From Bacteroides sp. MSB163 (GTDB lineage Bacteria; Bacteroidota; Bacteroidia; Bacteroidales; Bacteroidaceae), in the NCBI RefSeq assembly GCF_036416795.1, contig NZ_CP143867.1, forward strand, positions 4,766,001 to 4,830,000: a stretch of 64,000 nucleotides of DNA. The letters run 5' to 3'. Below are positions 43,562 to 52,094 of the stretch, one piece after another (within the stretch, counting starts at the first letter, position 1; the number at the start of each line of letters is the position of its first letter). A program made the position numbers and the translations under genes. Below the pieces are notes generated by a model. The model worked only from the letters and a program-made list of their open reading frames with translations, had not been told where the DNA came from and did not search any database.

Positions 43562-46500
43562 CAAAACTGTCAAGAGAGGTGTGTATCTCTATATTGACGG
43601 AAAAGAGATCAAGAATGACATAAATTCCATTGATTTGGAAATGAAGCGTCTCCAGCGTGACATTAAGGAAATGACACGTGGTTCCGAAGAATACAACCGC
43701 ACCATGGCGAAGATAAAGCATCTTCAAGGCATACTCAAACAGCATCGCCAGGAGATCAAAGGTATCACTACCGAGACCAAGAAAGCAACGATCAGTATCG
43801 GCAGTATGGTAGATTGGTTTAACCGCTTTGGGGGGGTAATCCTTTCGGTGATTGGTTTTCTGACCGGTTTTACTCTTGCCTTGCGTGCCATCAGAGATGA
43901 GCGCAACAAGTTAGAAGAGTCACAAGCCGGGCTGAAAGCTTTGACCGGACTTGATGATGATAACATTGCCTGGCTGACCGAACAGGCAAAGACGCTTTCC
44001 ACCACCATGACAAAAGAGGGGTTACGCGTCCGCCAGTCGGCAGCTGAAATTCTTGATGCGTTCATGTTGGTGGGGTCGGCCAAACCGGAATTACTCGGAG
44101 ATAAGGAGGCATTGAAGCAAGTAACAGAAGAAGCTATGCGGTTACAGGCGGCTGCTAAGGATATCACTCTCAATGAGGCGGTTGATTCGCTTACTTTGTC
44201 GCTTAATCAATATGGCGAAGCTGCTGATCAGGCAGGGCGTTTTTCTAATGTGTTGGCTGCCGGTTCCCAGGCCGGTTCCGCCAATATTGCAAGCCAGGCA
44301 AAGGCAATCCGGAATGCAGGCACGGCAGCAGCTTCAGCCAATGTTCCCATTGAACAGACGGTTGCTTTGATTGAAACGCTTGCCTATCGGGGTATAAAGG
44401 ATGAAGTGGCCGGAACGGGATTGAAAAAGTTTTTCCTGGTACTTCAGACCGGAGTGGATGAAATCAATCCCAAAATTGTAGGGTTGGATAAGGCACTGGA
44501 GAACCTGAAGAATAAGAATATGGATGCCGGTGCTATTAAGAAGATGTTCGGTGAAGAAGGCTATAATACTGCATCCGTAATCCTTCAGAACACAGAGATG
44601 GTGAAGGACTTCACAGCTGCCGTTACCGGTACGAATGTGGCGTATGAACAGGCCGCAATAAACAGTGATACGGCACAGGCAAAATTGGAACAGGCACGTA
44701 ATAAGATGAAACTTGCCGCCATTGATCTGGGTGAGAAGTTGAATCCGGCTTTAACAGTTAGCACCAATATGCTCACCAATGTCATCAAATTCCTGCCCGG
44801 ACTGATTGATTGGTGTAAAGAATGGGGTGGTACTGTATTGTGGCTTAGTACGATATTGCTTGTATATGCTACCCGGCTGAAGATAATAACAACATGGTAT
44901 TCAATTTGGAACTCGCTTACTAAAGTTGCAACAGTTCTCAATTTGGCTTATGCCGCATCAATGAATACACTATCCGGTTATACTGTGACATCATTCGGAA
45001 ACCTGCGTAAATTGTCAACTCTCATGCAGGGACATACAGTCTTGCTAAAGTCACTACGTATTGCCACTTATTTATATGCTGCTGCCGTGCAGGTTTTACG
45101 AGGTCGTGTTGACCTGGCTGCAAAATCCATGAAAGCAGCCTGGACTATCATGGCCAGTAATCCGGTTGGTTTGCTGGTAACATTAGTTCTTGCTGCTGCT
45201 ACTGCGTCCTATAAATTGACGCAACGCACCAAAGATTATTATGATCTCAATAAAGTCAATGAAAAAATTACAGAAAAGTCAAATGATGAATATGCACGCC
45301 AATCATCTCTTGTTGAGCAACTAACAAAAAAGATACATAATAATAATCTCTCAAATTCCGAACGGAAAAAGGCAATAGAGCAATTACAGGCCATTATTCC
45401 AGAATATAATGCTGAGATTGATAAAGAAGGAAAAATCATTAATGAGAATACAGAAGCGCTTGACCAGTATAATGCTGTGTTGGCAACCAATATCGAATTG
45501 AAAGAGGTTGCCGACGAACTGGATAAACATCGGATCAACTTAATGCGCCTTCAAAAATCCCCGGCATTAAATGACAATTCACCGATGGGGTCGATGGCTC
45601 GTGAGGATGTTCGCAACAAGATTTCCCAAGAAGAAGAGATTGTTGCATCTTTAACTGCACGTTATAAGAAACTGGTACAGGAAAAATGGAAAGCATTGAA
45701 TCCAGGCACGCCTAAAAACAACCCCACCGGAGGCGATGGTGGTGGAAAATGTCCGAAATGTGGCAAAAAGCCTTGTGTTTGTGAAGAAGACGAGGCCAAA
45801 CGTAAAGAACGTATTCGCAAAAGATTGGAACAGATTGAGACGGAATCCCTTAAAGAACAGGCGGAACTGAAGAAACAGTATTTAGCCAGTGATGAAATGA
45901 CACAGGCAGAATACTTGCAATTCTTATCAGATCTGGAAATGAAGTCCTTAAATAAAAAACTTGAGATTGCAGGTTTAGAACCTAAAAAGCGAGAAGAAAT
46001 AATGAACCAAATTCTTGCGTTACAGCTGAAGCTGAAGGAGCAATGTATAAAAGAAGATCTTGATGAAAAGAAACAATTCCTAAGTAATCAACAAAAAGCT
46101 TTGGACGCAGAATTGGCAGAAGAGAATCAGCGGTATAGGTTAGGATATATTTCGCGTGAGGAATATTTGATGAAAATTCTTGAGCTACTAAAGAAATATA
46201 AGAAGGATATTCAAAAAATAACAGAAGACGCAACAGGAGAAGAAGAAAAAGCTGTAGAATCATATCTTGAATATGTTATGAAGAAGCTCCAAAAGGCTTT
46301 TGAAGAAACAGAAGAGGAGGAGAAAACATGGCAGGAAAGAGTAAAAGAAGGCTGGAATGACATTACCAAATGGTCAGACATCTCGACTGAGCAACAAATG
46401 TCAACATTAGGTATGTTGTTGCTTGATATTTTCGATTTTCGAGATGAGTCTATTGATGCTTTTGAAAATGTAGAAGAAAAAATGGAAGCTACTTTTATGC

Positions 46501-47192
46501 TGATGTCGAGTATTGCACAGGATTTCGGAGTTGCACTGGGTAAGACTTTGGCTGGTGAAGAGGAAGCTATGGGAGAGTTTTTGCAGAATCTTGTTGTTAT
46601 GGTGCTTGATACTGTTCAGAAACTGCTTATTGCTTATGTGTCTATGACAACTATTCGGAATGTCGGAGAAATGGGTATTTGGGGACTGGCTAAAGCTGCT
46701 GCCGAAATCGCCCTGATTACAGCTGCTTTCGAAACGGCCAAGTCCGCTATAGGCAATTTTTATACTGGTGGCTATACTGGACCTGGTAACTGGGATCAAC
46801 CGCAAGGTATTGTTCATTCCAATGAATTTGTAGCCAACCGTTTTGCTGTGGCCAATCCGAATTTACGGCCGATATTCGATGTTATCGATGTGGCACAACG
46901 TACCGGCAATGTTGGCAACTTGACAGCTGAAGATATCGCAGCCGTGGCAGGATCCGAAAAGAGTACGCGTACCGTTCCGGCTAAGGCACCCGGAGCCAGT
47001 GCCACAACCACCACCAATGATCCGGCTATGGTGGCGATGCTGGTAGAATGTACCCGCGTGCTGCGTAAGCTTAAAAATCGCCTGGATGATCCGTTAGTGG
47101 CGGAGACTTATGTTACCGGTAAACGGGGTATTAACCAAGCGCAACGAGAATATAAAAAATTAGAGAATAACAAATCACGTAACAAGCAATGA
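43548..47192 (+). CDS. Tape measure protein
   Basis: A 1214-residue protein that sets tail length. The N-terminus is coiled (IDLEMKRLQRDIKEMTRGSE); a phage minor-tail domain covers about 100-420 (AGLKALTGLDDDNIAWLTEQ, AAGSQAGSANIASQAKAIRN); membrane-like helices follow (GGVILSVIGFLTGFTLALRA, NPVGLLVTLVLAAATASYKL). A small CPKCGKKPCVC cluster lies near 735-746 between two coiled-coil parts. From the usual 0.15 nm per residue the tail would be about 180 nm; this is an estimate. It overlaps the distal tail gene by 4 bp. Confidence 0.85.
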   Translation: MAKNNKTVKRGVYLYIDGKEIKNDINSIDLEMKRLQRDIKEMTRGSEEYNRTMAKIKHLQGILKQHRQEIKGITTETKKATISIGSMVDWFNRFGGVILSVIGFLTGFTLALRAIRDERNKLEESQAGLKALTGLDDDNIAWLTEQAKTLSTTMTKEGLRVRQSAAEILDAFMLVGSAKPELLGDKEALKQVTEEAMRLQAAAKDITLNEAVDSLTLSLNQYGEAADQAGRFSNVLAAGSQAGSANIASQAKAIRNAGTAAASANVPIEQTVALIETLAYRGIKDEVAGTGLKKFFLVLQTGVDEINPKIVGLDKALENLKNKNMDAGAIKKMFGEEGYNTASVILQNTEMVKDFTAAVTGTNVAYEQAAINSDTAQAKLEQARNKMKLAAIDLGEKLNPALTVSTNMLTNVIKFLPGLIDWCKEWGGTVLWLSTILLVYATRLKIITTWYSIWNSLTKVATVLNLAYAASMNTLSGYTVTSFGNLRKLSTLMQGHTVLLKSLRIATYLYAAAVQVLRGRVDLAAKSMKAAWTIMASNPVGLLVTLVLAAATASYKLTQRTKDYYDLNKVNEKITEKSNDEYARQSSLVEQLTKKIHNNNLSNSERKKAIEQLQAIIPEYNAEIDKEGKIINENTEALDQYNAVLATNIELKEVADELDKHRINLMRLQKSPALNDNSPMGSMAREDVRNKISQEEEIVASLTARYKKLVQEKWKALNPGTPKNNPTGGDGGGKCPKCGKKPCVCEEDEAKRKERIRKRLEQIETESLKEQAELKKQYLASDEMTQAEYLQFLSDLEMKSLNKKLEIAGLEPKKREEIMNQILALQLKLKEQCIKEDLDEKKQFLSNQQKALDAELAEENQRYRLGYISREEYLMKILELLKKYKKDIQKITEDATGEEEKAVESYLEYVMKKLQKAFEETEEEEKTWQERVKEGWNDITKWSDISTEQQMSTLGMLLLDIFDFRDESIDAFENVEEKMEATFMLMSSIAQDFGVALGKTLAGEEEAMGEFLQNLVVMVLDTVQKLLIAYVSMTTIRNVGEMGIWGLAKAAAEIALITAAFETAKSAIGNFYTGGYTGPGNWDQPQGIVHSNEFVANRFAVANPNLRPIFDVIDVAQRTGNVGNLTAEDIAAVAGSEKSTRTVPAKAPGASATTTTNDPAMVAMLVECTRVLRKLKNRLDDPLVAETYVTGKRGINQAQREYKKLENNKSRNKQ

Positions 47193-48964
47193 CCGAATTA
47201 TACATTGACGGACAGTTGGCCGCCCTTCCTGAAGGGTTCAATATTACTTTTACCTCGGAGAATCCCTATTTCACCCGTAGTTCCAATTACTCATTGGATA
47301 TAGAACTCCCCATGCCGGCTAATCATGCCATATTCAAACATGTTAACAGGCTGGATGTGACGAAGAAAAAGACCATCCTTCCGGCTATGCTCATCGTGGA
47401 TACCAGGTGTCTGCTTTATGGCAGCGCAGTTTTATTGTCGGTTGAAGACACGCTTGTTAAAGTACAGATCGTATCGGGCAATGCGGAGTTCAACCTTTTG
47501 ACAAACGACAGTACCTATATTGATGAGCTTGATTTAGGTAGTGTTGGTTGGCCTAACAATAACCAAAACTATTTCCAACCACCCGCTAACATGGTGGGTT
47601 ATTATGGCTCAGTAGATGATGTTGAAGTTGTTTGGCTTCCGGTATTCTATCAAGAAGCTCAATGGAAGAATCTGAATAATGATGTTATTTATGAATTTGG
47701 AACGAACAACTTTACGCTTTGTCCGTATGCGCGTAATCGGTGCGTACAACCTTACCTGACAACTGTCATCAAGAGGATAGTAGAACACTTCGGTTATACG
47801 TTTGATACATCATTTTTCAATGATAATTTTCTACGTAACGTTTATATTTGTAGTGCCGTTACCTCCAATAAAATAGCTGATGCCTTACCACATTGGACCA
47901 TTTCCGAGTTTTTCGATGAATTGGAGAGGTTTCTTTGTGCGGTTACGGTAGTTGATGAACGCACAAAAGTTGTACGACTTGTTGGACTCAACGATTACTT
48001 TGCCAATTCTGAAAAAGAAATCATTGATAGTTCTGCATTGATTCGTGAGTTTACCGTAGAAATTGAAGACGAAAAAAGCGAAAAGGATCTCAGTTCCGGG
48101 AACATAGGTTATGATTTGCCTTCACATACCGATGATGGTTATCTGCGTATTGAAAGGGATATTGTAGATGCAGCCTATAAGCTCGAATGTGATACTTATG
48201 ATGCAATGGTAGCCGCTTACAATGGAATGAATGACAGTGACAAGAAGAGCACTCTTTTTGTCGTTGGTAAACGCTATTATATCAATTATAATGAGAATGA
48301 TCAAAACAAACTGCGTGAAGTCAACCTGTATGCAGATTTGATACGTAATCCGGAATCTTCCGATATAGATACCCCACTAAAGATTATACCTGCCAAAATC
48401 CTTCAGTTCAATGTTGGTGTCTACGGTTCTGTTGCTGAATATACATTAAATCGTCCTTATGCAGCTATGTATCTCAATATTCCGGCTGTAGGATATCAGG
48501 CTACTACTGTCCATCAAGAACGCTTTAATATTCAGGAAGCAATTAACGGTGATGTGGAATTGCAGGAGAAGCAGGAGAAGAATGATTATATGGAGGTGGC
48601 TATCAATACCGGCAAGTTCAACCGGCAGGATGTGACTTATAGCGGCCAGGTACATTCGTATGATTATGCGTATCCTTTTACAGACTATCAGCAGAAGACT
48701 ACGGCACAGCTCACGGATTTTCTTCCGTATTCGCTCAGTCTGAATGATGTTTGTCCGGACAGCATTGGCCATCGGTTTTCAATACTCAATCTATTCCACT
48801 CTGATGTACCTTATACTATACGTTTCCAAGCTAATAGGTTGCCTGACGTGAACAAGGTATTTCTCATAGGAAACAAACAGTATTTATGTGAAAAAATAGA
48901 GGTAAGTGTAGATGCTTATGGTTTGGACAAAGCATTTGAGGGTACTTTTTACAGGGTAGAATAA
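47189..48964 (+). CDS. Distal tail or baseplate hub protein
   Basis: A 591-residue protein directly after the tape measure (ATGA overlap), where siphoviruses carry the distal tail or tip protein. The N-terminus MTELYIDGQLAALPEGFNIT resembles a Dit-like sheet; later parts (YAYPFTDYQQKTTAQLTDFL) are beta-rich. It is the last gene of the tail operon. Name is by position and size. Confidence 0.6.
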   Translation: MTELYIDGQLAALPEGFNITFTSENPYFTRSSNYSLDIELPMPANHAIFKHVNRLDVTKKKTILPAMLIVDTRCLLYGSAVLLSVEDTLVKVQIVSGNAEFNLLTNDSTYIDELDLGSVGWPNNNQNYFQPPANMVGYYGSVDDVEVVWLPVFYQEAQWKNLNNDVIYEFGTNNFTLCPYARNRCVQPYLTTVIKRIVEHFGYTFDTSFFNDNFLRNVYICSAVTSNKIADALPHWTISEFFDELERFLCAVTVVDERTKVVRLVGLNDYFANSEKEIIDSSALIREFTVEIEDEKSEKDLSSGNIGYDLPSHTDDGYLRIERDIVDAAYKLECDTYDAMVAAYNGMNDSDKKSTLFVVGKRYYINYNENDQNKLREVNLYADLIRNPESSDIDTPLKIIPAKILQFNVGVYGSVAEYTLNRPYAAMYLNIPAVGYQATTVHQERFNIQEAINGDVELQEKQEKNDYMEVAINTGKFNRQDVTYSGQVHSYDYAYPFTDYQQKTTAQLTDFLPYSLSLNDVCPDSIGHRFSILNLFHSDVPYTIRFQANRLPDVNKVFLIGNKQYLCEKIEVSVDAYGLDKAFEGTFYRVE

Positions 48965-49010
48965 ATATTTCAAAATATATCTGTTTCCGCAAAAAATTAT
49001 GTTCAAACTA

Positions 49011-49041
49011 TTGCATAATTACCAAAAGGTTATTATATTTG
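49011..49041 (+). promoter_or_regulatory. Promoter of the small gene at 49070
   Basis: TTG (49011-49013), a 20-base spacer and TATATTTG (49034-49041), an exact match to the Bacteroides consensus. Confidence 0.7.
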
Positions 49042-49069
49042 CAGTGTCATTAAGTATCGCGATCTTTTT

Positions 49070-49264
49070 ATGACTGAAGAAGAAGAGCTAAAGGCTCGGA
49101 TTGAAGCTGCGAAAAAAGACCTCAGCTTCTTTTCCCTCTATTGGGATGACATTCAGAGTACTGATTGGATTTCCGATGAGGAGCTTGAAAACGGCATCAA
49201 CGATTGTCTCGATGATCTGAATGATGCTCAAGACAAGCTGAATGAAAACGGTAGCCCTCCTTGA
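49070..49264 (+). CDS. Small acidic phage protein
   Basis: A 64-residue helical protein (MTEEEELKARIEAAKKDLSF) rich in Asp and Glu. It has its own promoter and a terminator that overlaps its stop codon, so it is a single-gene unit that could be expressed in the lysogen. Unknown function. Confidence 0.6.
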   Translation: MTEEEELKARIEAAKKDLSFFSLYWDDIQSTDWISDEELENGINDCLDDLNDAQDKLNENGSPP

Positions 49265-49278
49265 GGGGGCTACTTTTT
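49251..49278 (+). terminator. Terminator overlapping the stop codon
   Basis: GTAGCCC and GGGCTAC arms followed by TTTTT. The stop codon of the 64-residue gene is in the loop. Confidence 0.7.
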
Positions 49279-49302
49279 CTCTAACATATAATTTTTAGGC
49301 TT

Positions 49303-49731
49303 ATGGACGTACAGAAAGAATTGGAAAAATGGAAATCGGAATATGCAGCATGCAATACTCCGGAGGAATTGGCGGACCATACGAAACGTTTTAGAGCCTT
49401 TTTGCAGACACTTTCACCGGAAAACAAAAAGGTATTTGCACAAGCGTTCCGAGATGGTGCCAGGCAAGCTATCAATGAAGCACAGGTTATTGTAAAAACG
49501 GTAGAAATCAGAAAGACTTTAGAAAAGGTATTGCCTTTTGCTTCCATGTCATATATTGCCCAGCACTATTTTGGCAAAACACGTCAATGGCTGTATCAGC
49601 GGATTAATGGAAGTGCAGTTAACGGTAAACCGGCCAATTTTACAATTGATGAACTAAACACATTATCCATGGCTTTATCCGAGCTTGGAGACATAATGAA
49701 AGATACTTCTCGGTCTATCGCGAGACCGTAA
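49303..49731 (+). CDS. DUF5053-like protein
   Basis: A 142-residue protein (MDVQKELEKWKSEYAACNTP). The C-terminal half, SYIAQHYFGKTRQWLYQRIN followed by GKPANFTIDELNTL, is a helix-turn-helix-like motif common in Bacteroides proteins annotated DUF5053. It may bind DNA. It follows a terminator by 24 bp and has its own terminator. Confidence 0.6.
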   Translation: MDVQKELEKWKSEYAACNTPEELADHTKRFRAFLQTLSPENKKVFAQAFRDGARQAINEAQVIVKTVEIRKTLEKVLPFASMSYIAQHYFGKTRQWLYQRINGSAVNGKPANFTIDELNTLSMALSELGDIMKDTSRSIARP

Positions 49732-49751
49732 GTCTTAATGACAATTAGAAG

Positions 49752-49779
49752 GGCTTCCACGAGTTGGAAGCCTTTTTTT
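49752..49779 (+). terminator. Terminator of the DUF5053-like gene
   Basis: GGCTTCC and GGAAGCC arms followed by seven T. Confidence 0.75.
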
Positions 49780-49788
49780 GTTTTTATA

Positions 49789-49819
49789 TTGTATATGTGA
49801 AATAGAATCAACATCTTTG
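49789..49819 (+). promoter_or_regulatory. Promoter of the lipoprotein gene
   Basis: TTG (49789-49791), a 20-base spacer and CATCTTTG (49812-49819); one mismatch to TAnnTTTG. Confidence 0.6.
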
Positions 49820-49890
49820 CAATATACATTACAAACGAACATAAGGATTTGATTTTATGCTATGATTTTAAACACTATAAAATATTGAAT

Positions 49891-50574
49891 ATGAAACGAC
49901 TATTTACTTTAATCTTTACATTGGTTATACTAAGCCTGAATTTAGTATCTTGTGTTACATTACCATCACCACCACTACCGGCTCCATATGCCTTTGCGGG
50001 AGTCTTTGATTATTCACCGTTGACATCAAAAGGAGTCTTCGTAACAGAATCTAATTCTGTAAGTTTTGATTATGAGACAATAGGCAGCTTATACGCGATA
50101 AGTGATGGTGGGTGGATAAATAAGACCTATGTAGAACCATCCTTGGATGCTTTGTATAATGAAGTATTGAAGCAACTGGCTGCATATAATGCCAATGGCA
50201 TTGTTAACCTGAAAATAAATGTAAGTGGAAGAATTGCAGATAGAACTAAGAGATACAGCTTGGAAGGGATGGCTATTCGTAAAACTGATGCAGGTAAGAT
50301 AAATGCTCAGGTCTCTACTGCACGACGGATAATAGGAAAAATAGATGGCATATCTTTGCAGATATTAGAAGCTTACTCTAATGGCACACGTGTTTTAACC
50401 TCTCAAAAATTGAATGTTTCGCAATTGCGCCAGGCATGGAAAAAATACTTTTATAATCAATCACAAATCCAATTTTATACAGAGAAAGGCCTCGCGGATA
50501 AAGTGGCTTATGCCAGTTTTATTGATAGGCAAATTGTTAATTATGAGACAAACGAGTTTATTCCATTAGAATAA
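49891..50574 (+). CDS. Prophage-encoded lipoprotein
   Basis: A 227-residue protein with a lipoprotein signal peptide: MKRLFTLIFTLVILSLNLVS then Cys21, the lipidation site. The mature part is mixed alpha/beta (LYNEVLKQLAAYNANGIVNL) and ends in a Tyr/Asn-rich tail. It is placed in the inner or outer membrane. It has its own promoter and terminator, separate from the late operon, so it is probably made by the lysogen. Typical roles of such proteins are superinfection exclusion or surface change; neither is proven. Start 49891 is chosen by the signal peptide. Confidence 0.7.
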   Translation: MKRLFTLIFTLVILSLNLVSCVTLPSPPLPAPYAFAGVFDYSPLTSKGVFVTESNSVSFDYETIGSLYAISDGGWINKTYVEPSLDALYNEVLKQLAAYNANGIVNLKINVSGRIADRTKRYSLEGMAIRKTDAGKINAQVSTARRIIGKIDGISLQILEAYSNGTRVLTSQKLNVSQLRQAWKKYFYNQSQIQFYTEKGLADKVAYASFIDRQIVNYETNEFIPLE

Positions 50575-50591
50575 TAACGATAATATGGCTG

Positions 50592-50628
50592 AAAGCGGAG
50601 AAACAAAAAAATCTCCGCTTTTCTTTTG
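50592..50628 (+). terminator. Terminator of the lipoprotein gene
   Basis: AAAGCGGAGA and TCTCCGCTTT arms with a T-rich tail. The tail's last bases form the -33 box of the next promoter. Confidence 0.75.
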
Positions 50629-50655
50629 CTGTTTCAAAAGAAACTCTCATCTTTG
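50624..50655 (+). promoter_or_regulatory. Promoter of the accessory operon leader
   Basis: TTTTG (50624-50628), a 19-base spacer and CATCTTTG (50648-50655). Transcription would start near 50661, directly at the first copy of the repeated leader motif. Confidence 0.6.
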
Positions 50656-50891
50656 CATCAGCGAAATAATCAAGTATGTTTGTCATACACGTAGAGCGCG
50701 GTTAATGCTCATGACATAGTGGGCTTTTTTTATGCCCATACTGAAGATATGTAGAAGTTTGCTTGTTAACAAAAGCATACGGCTGTCTTTCCCATCAATT
50801 TGTTTGCTCTACGGAGTGACACTACTTGATTGTTTCGCGACACGGGAAATGACAGCCGTTTTTCTGTCTATAAGCGAAACAATCAAGTAGT
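50656..50891 (+). promoter_or_regulatory. Structured leader RNA with interleaved hairpins
   Basis: Four elements interlock. b0 (50661-50676, GCGAAATAATCAAGTA) precedes a 9-codon ORF. b1 (50822-50838, CTACTTGATTGTTTCGC) is complementary to b0 (one G-U pair) and perfectly to b2 (50874-50890, GCGAAACAATCAAGTAG), which directly precedes the ATG at 50892. a1/a2 (50779-50793, 50844-50859) form a strong stem with a T-run, a terminator, with b1 in its loop. So b1 can mask either start site, which suggests attenuation of the downstream operon. Confidence 0.6.
50676..50705 (+). CDS. Possible 9-residue leader peptide
   Basis: ATG TTT GTC ... GGT TAA encodes MFVIHVERG. It directly follows the b0 motif in the same way that the first real gene follows b2. 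A GAGC/GCTC hairpin overlaps its end. Too short to prove, but it fits a leader-peptide attenuator. Confidence 0.35.
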   Translation: MFVIHVERG

Positions 50892-51089
50892 ATGAGTAAT
50901 CAAAAACAAAGCGCCCGCGAACGCTATGTATCCGCGAAGAAGATCCAGCAAGCATTTGCTCAGCTGGGCATTGAATTGTGCGCCGGACGTAGACGGATCC
51001 GTGCAACACAAAGTGAAAAATCCATTTCCATCTATGTCAATGGTGGAACAGTCAACATCACCTTTAATGAGAAAGGGGGCAAAGCATGA
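50892..51089 (+). CDS. First gene of the accessory operon, unknown
   Basis: A 65-residue basic protein (MSNQKQSARERYVSAKKIQQ) with a helical N-terminus and a beta hairpin (KSISIYVNGGTVNITFNEKG). It is the gene directly controlled by the structured leader. The stop overlaps the next ATG. Confidence 0.55.
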   Translation: MSNQKQSARERYVSAKKIQQAFAQLGIELCAGRRRIRATQSEKSISIYVNGGTVNITFNEKGGKA

Positions 51090-51448
51090 TGTTCTTTGTT
51101 TACCATTTACAGACATACGCTCCGAAGAACCGGGCATGGAAAAAGGTGATCGATTATGTGAATAAGTACGAGTATGTTCTTATCAAGGATGAACTTTCCC
51201 TGGATGCGCTCAAGCATGAATTATGTGACGTAATTAACCGAATCAATGCGGATCATCCCAAACTGAAACGCATACAATATTCTGCCGGTCCTCTTGATGG
51301 GAGTCGCACCACGCGTATAGAGGCTCGCGTTATAAGTGGCGGATGTCCGGATCTTGTGTTCTTTCTCGATATTTGCAAGGTTCGTTCCGTTTATCAATTT
51401 AGCGAGAAGGCTAATGTACTGGAGCAGAAAGGAGGCGAGAATGGATAA
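51086..51448 (+). CDS. Accessory operon protein, unknown
   Basis: A 120-residue protein (MMFFVYHLQTYAPKNRAWKK) of alpha/beta type. ATGA overlap with the gene before and 8-bp overlap with the gene after. No recognised family. Confidence 0.55.
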   Translation: MMFFVYHLQTYAPKNRAWKKVIDYVNKYEYVLIKDELSLDALKHELCDVINRINADHPKLKRIQYSAGPLDGSRTTRIEARVISGGCPDLVFFLDICKVRSVYQFSEKANVLEQKGGENG

Positions 51449-51686
51449 TACTACCGTTAATGGAATTGTACTCAACGATTCCATATCTAATTGCTTATTG
51501 AAATTGCAAAATAATCGAGCAGCATCTCTTGCAGAATTGTTGGATGATAGTATCGGCTTTCTTCTTGAATACAGTGGTTATTTCTATGACAATTCAAAAA
51601 CATTTTTGGATGTTTTAGCAACATTACATAATGCCCGTACCGAATTTTTAAGCCTTATCCCTAATCAGAAAGGAGGTGCCCAATGA
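51441..51686 (+). CDS. Accessory operon protein, unknown
   Basis: An 81-residue helical protein (MDNTTVNGIVLNDSISNCLL). The start at 51441 is decided by a Shine-Dalgarno-like AAAGGAGG ending about 6 bases upstream; the longer open frame lies within the previous gene. Its end overlaps the next gene (ATGA). Confidence 0.55.
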   Translation: MDNTTVNGIVLNDSISNCLLKLQNNRAASLAELLDDSIGFLLEYSGYFYDNSKTFLDVLATLHNARTEFLSLIPNQKGGAQ

Positions 51687-51979
51687 AAAAGCCTATAGGA
51701 TTCCGTTCTTATGAAAATGTAAAAGACGAAGAAAAGCAGAATGAACAGGAAAAGCAACAAGCCGAACGGCAGAAAGCTATAGCCAATTTCTTAGGACAGA
51801 ACTATTCCCCTATTGGTTCCACTTCTGCCAAATGCTATAAGACAACCGCAGAATTGATATATGATTTATCCAACATCATATCAGTGCGGCCAAACGAACT
51901 GGCTAAACAACTGGCAGATGCCGGATATCATGTGGAATACCTGGCAGGTCAACCCTACTGGGTGATGTACGAGAAATAA
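51683..51979 (+). CDS. Accessory operon protein, unknown
   Basis: A 98-residue protein with a Gln/Glu/Lys-rich N-terminal helix (VKDEEKQNEQEKQQAERQKA) and a compact C-terminal half (NELAKQLADAGYHVEYLAGQ). An AAAGGAGGTG sequence lies 6-8 bases before its ATG. It is the last gene before the integrase, which runs the opposite way. Confidence 0.55.
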   Translation: MKKPIGFRSYENVKDEEKQNEQEKQQAERQKAIANFLGQNYSPIGSTSAKCYKTTAELIYDLSNIISVRPNELAKQLADAGYHVEYLAGQPYWVMYEK

Positions 51980-51986
51980 AATTCGT

Positions 51987-52034
51987 GCGGCTGCACCTTT
52001 ATTTGTACGAACTTGTACAAATTGGTGCAGTCGC
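51987..52034. terminator. Hairpin between the accessory operon and integrase
   Basis: GCGGCTGCACC with GGTGCAGTCGC (one G-U) and an inner ATTTGTAC/GTACAAAT. It sits between convergent genes. Its left edge contains an inverted copy of the origin iteron (AATTCGTGCGG, 51980-51990), and CCGCACGATTGCAC follows at 52067. Confidence 0.55.
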
Positions 52035-52094
52035 ATTGTTTTGAAAAGTAAGAGGTTATGATTCATCCGCACGATTGCACGTTTTTTAGCCTTA

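Noticed and set aside
50661..50890. Invertible promoter flanked by the b0/b1 or b1/b2 repeats
   Set aside because: The promoter (50624-50655) lies outside the repeats, so inversion would not turn it. The interleaved terminator and the ATG-proximal position fit an RNA mechanism better. Not fully excluded.
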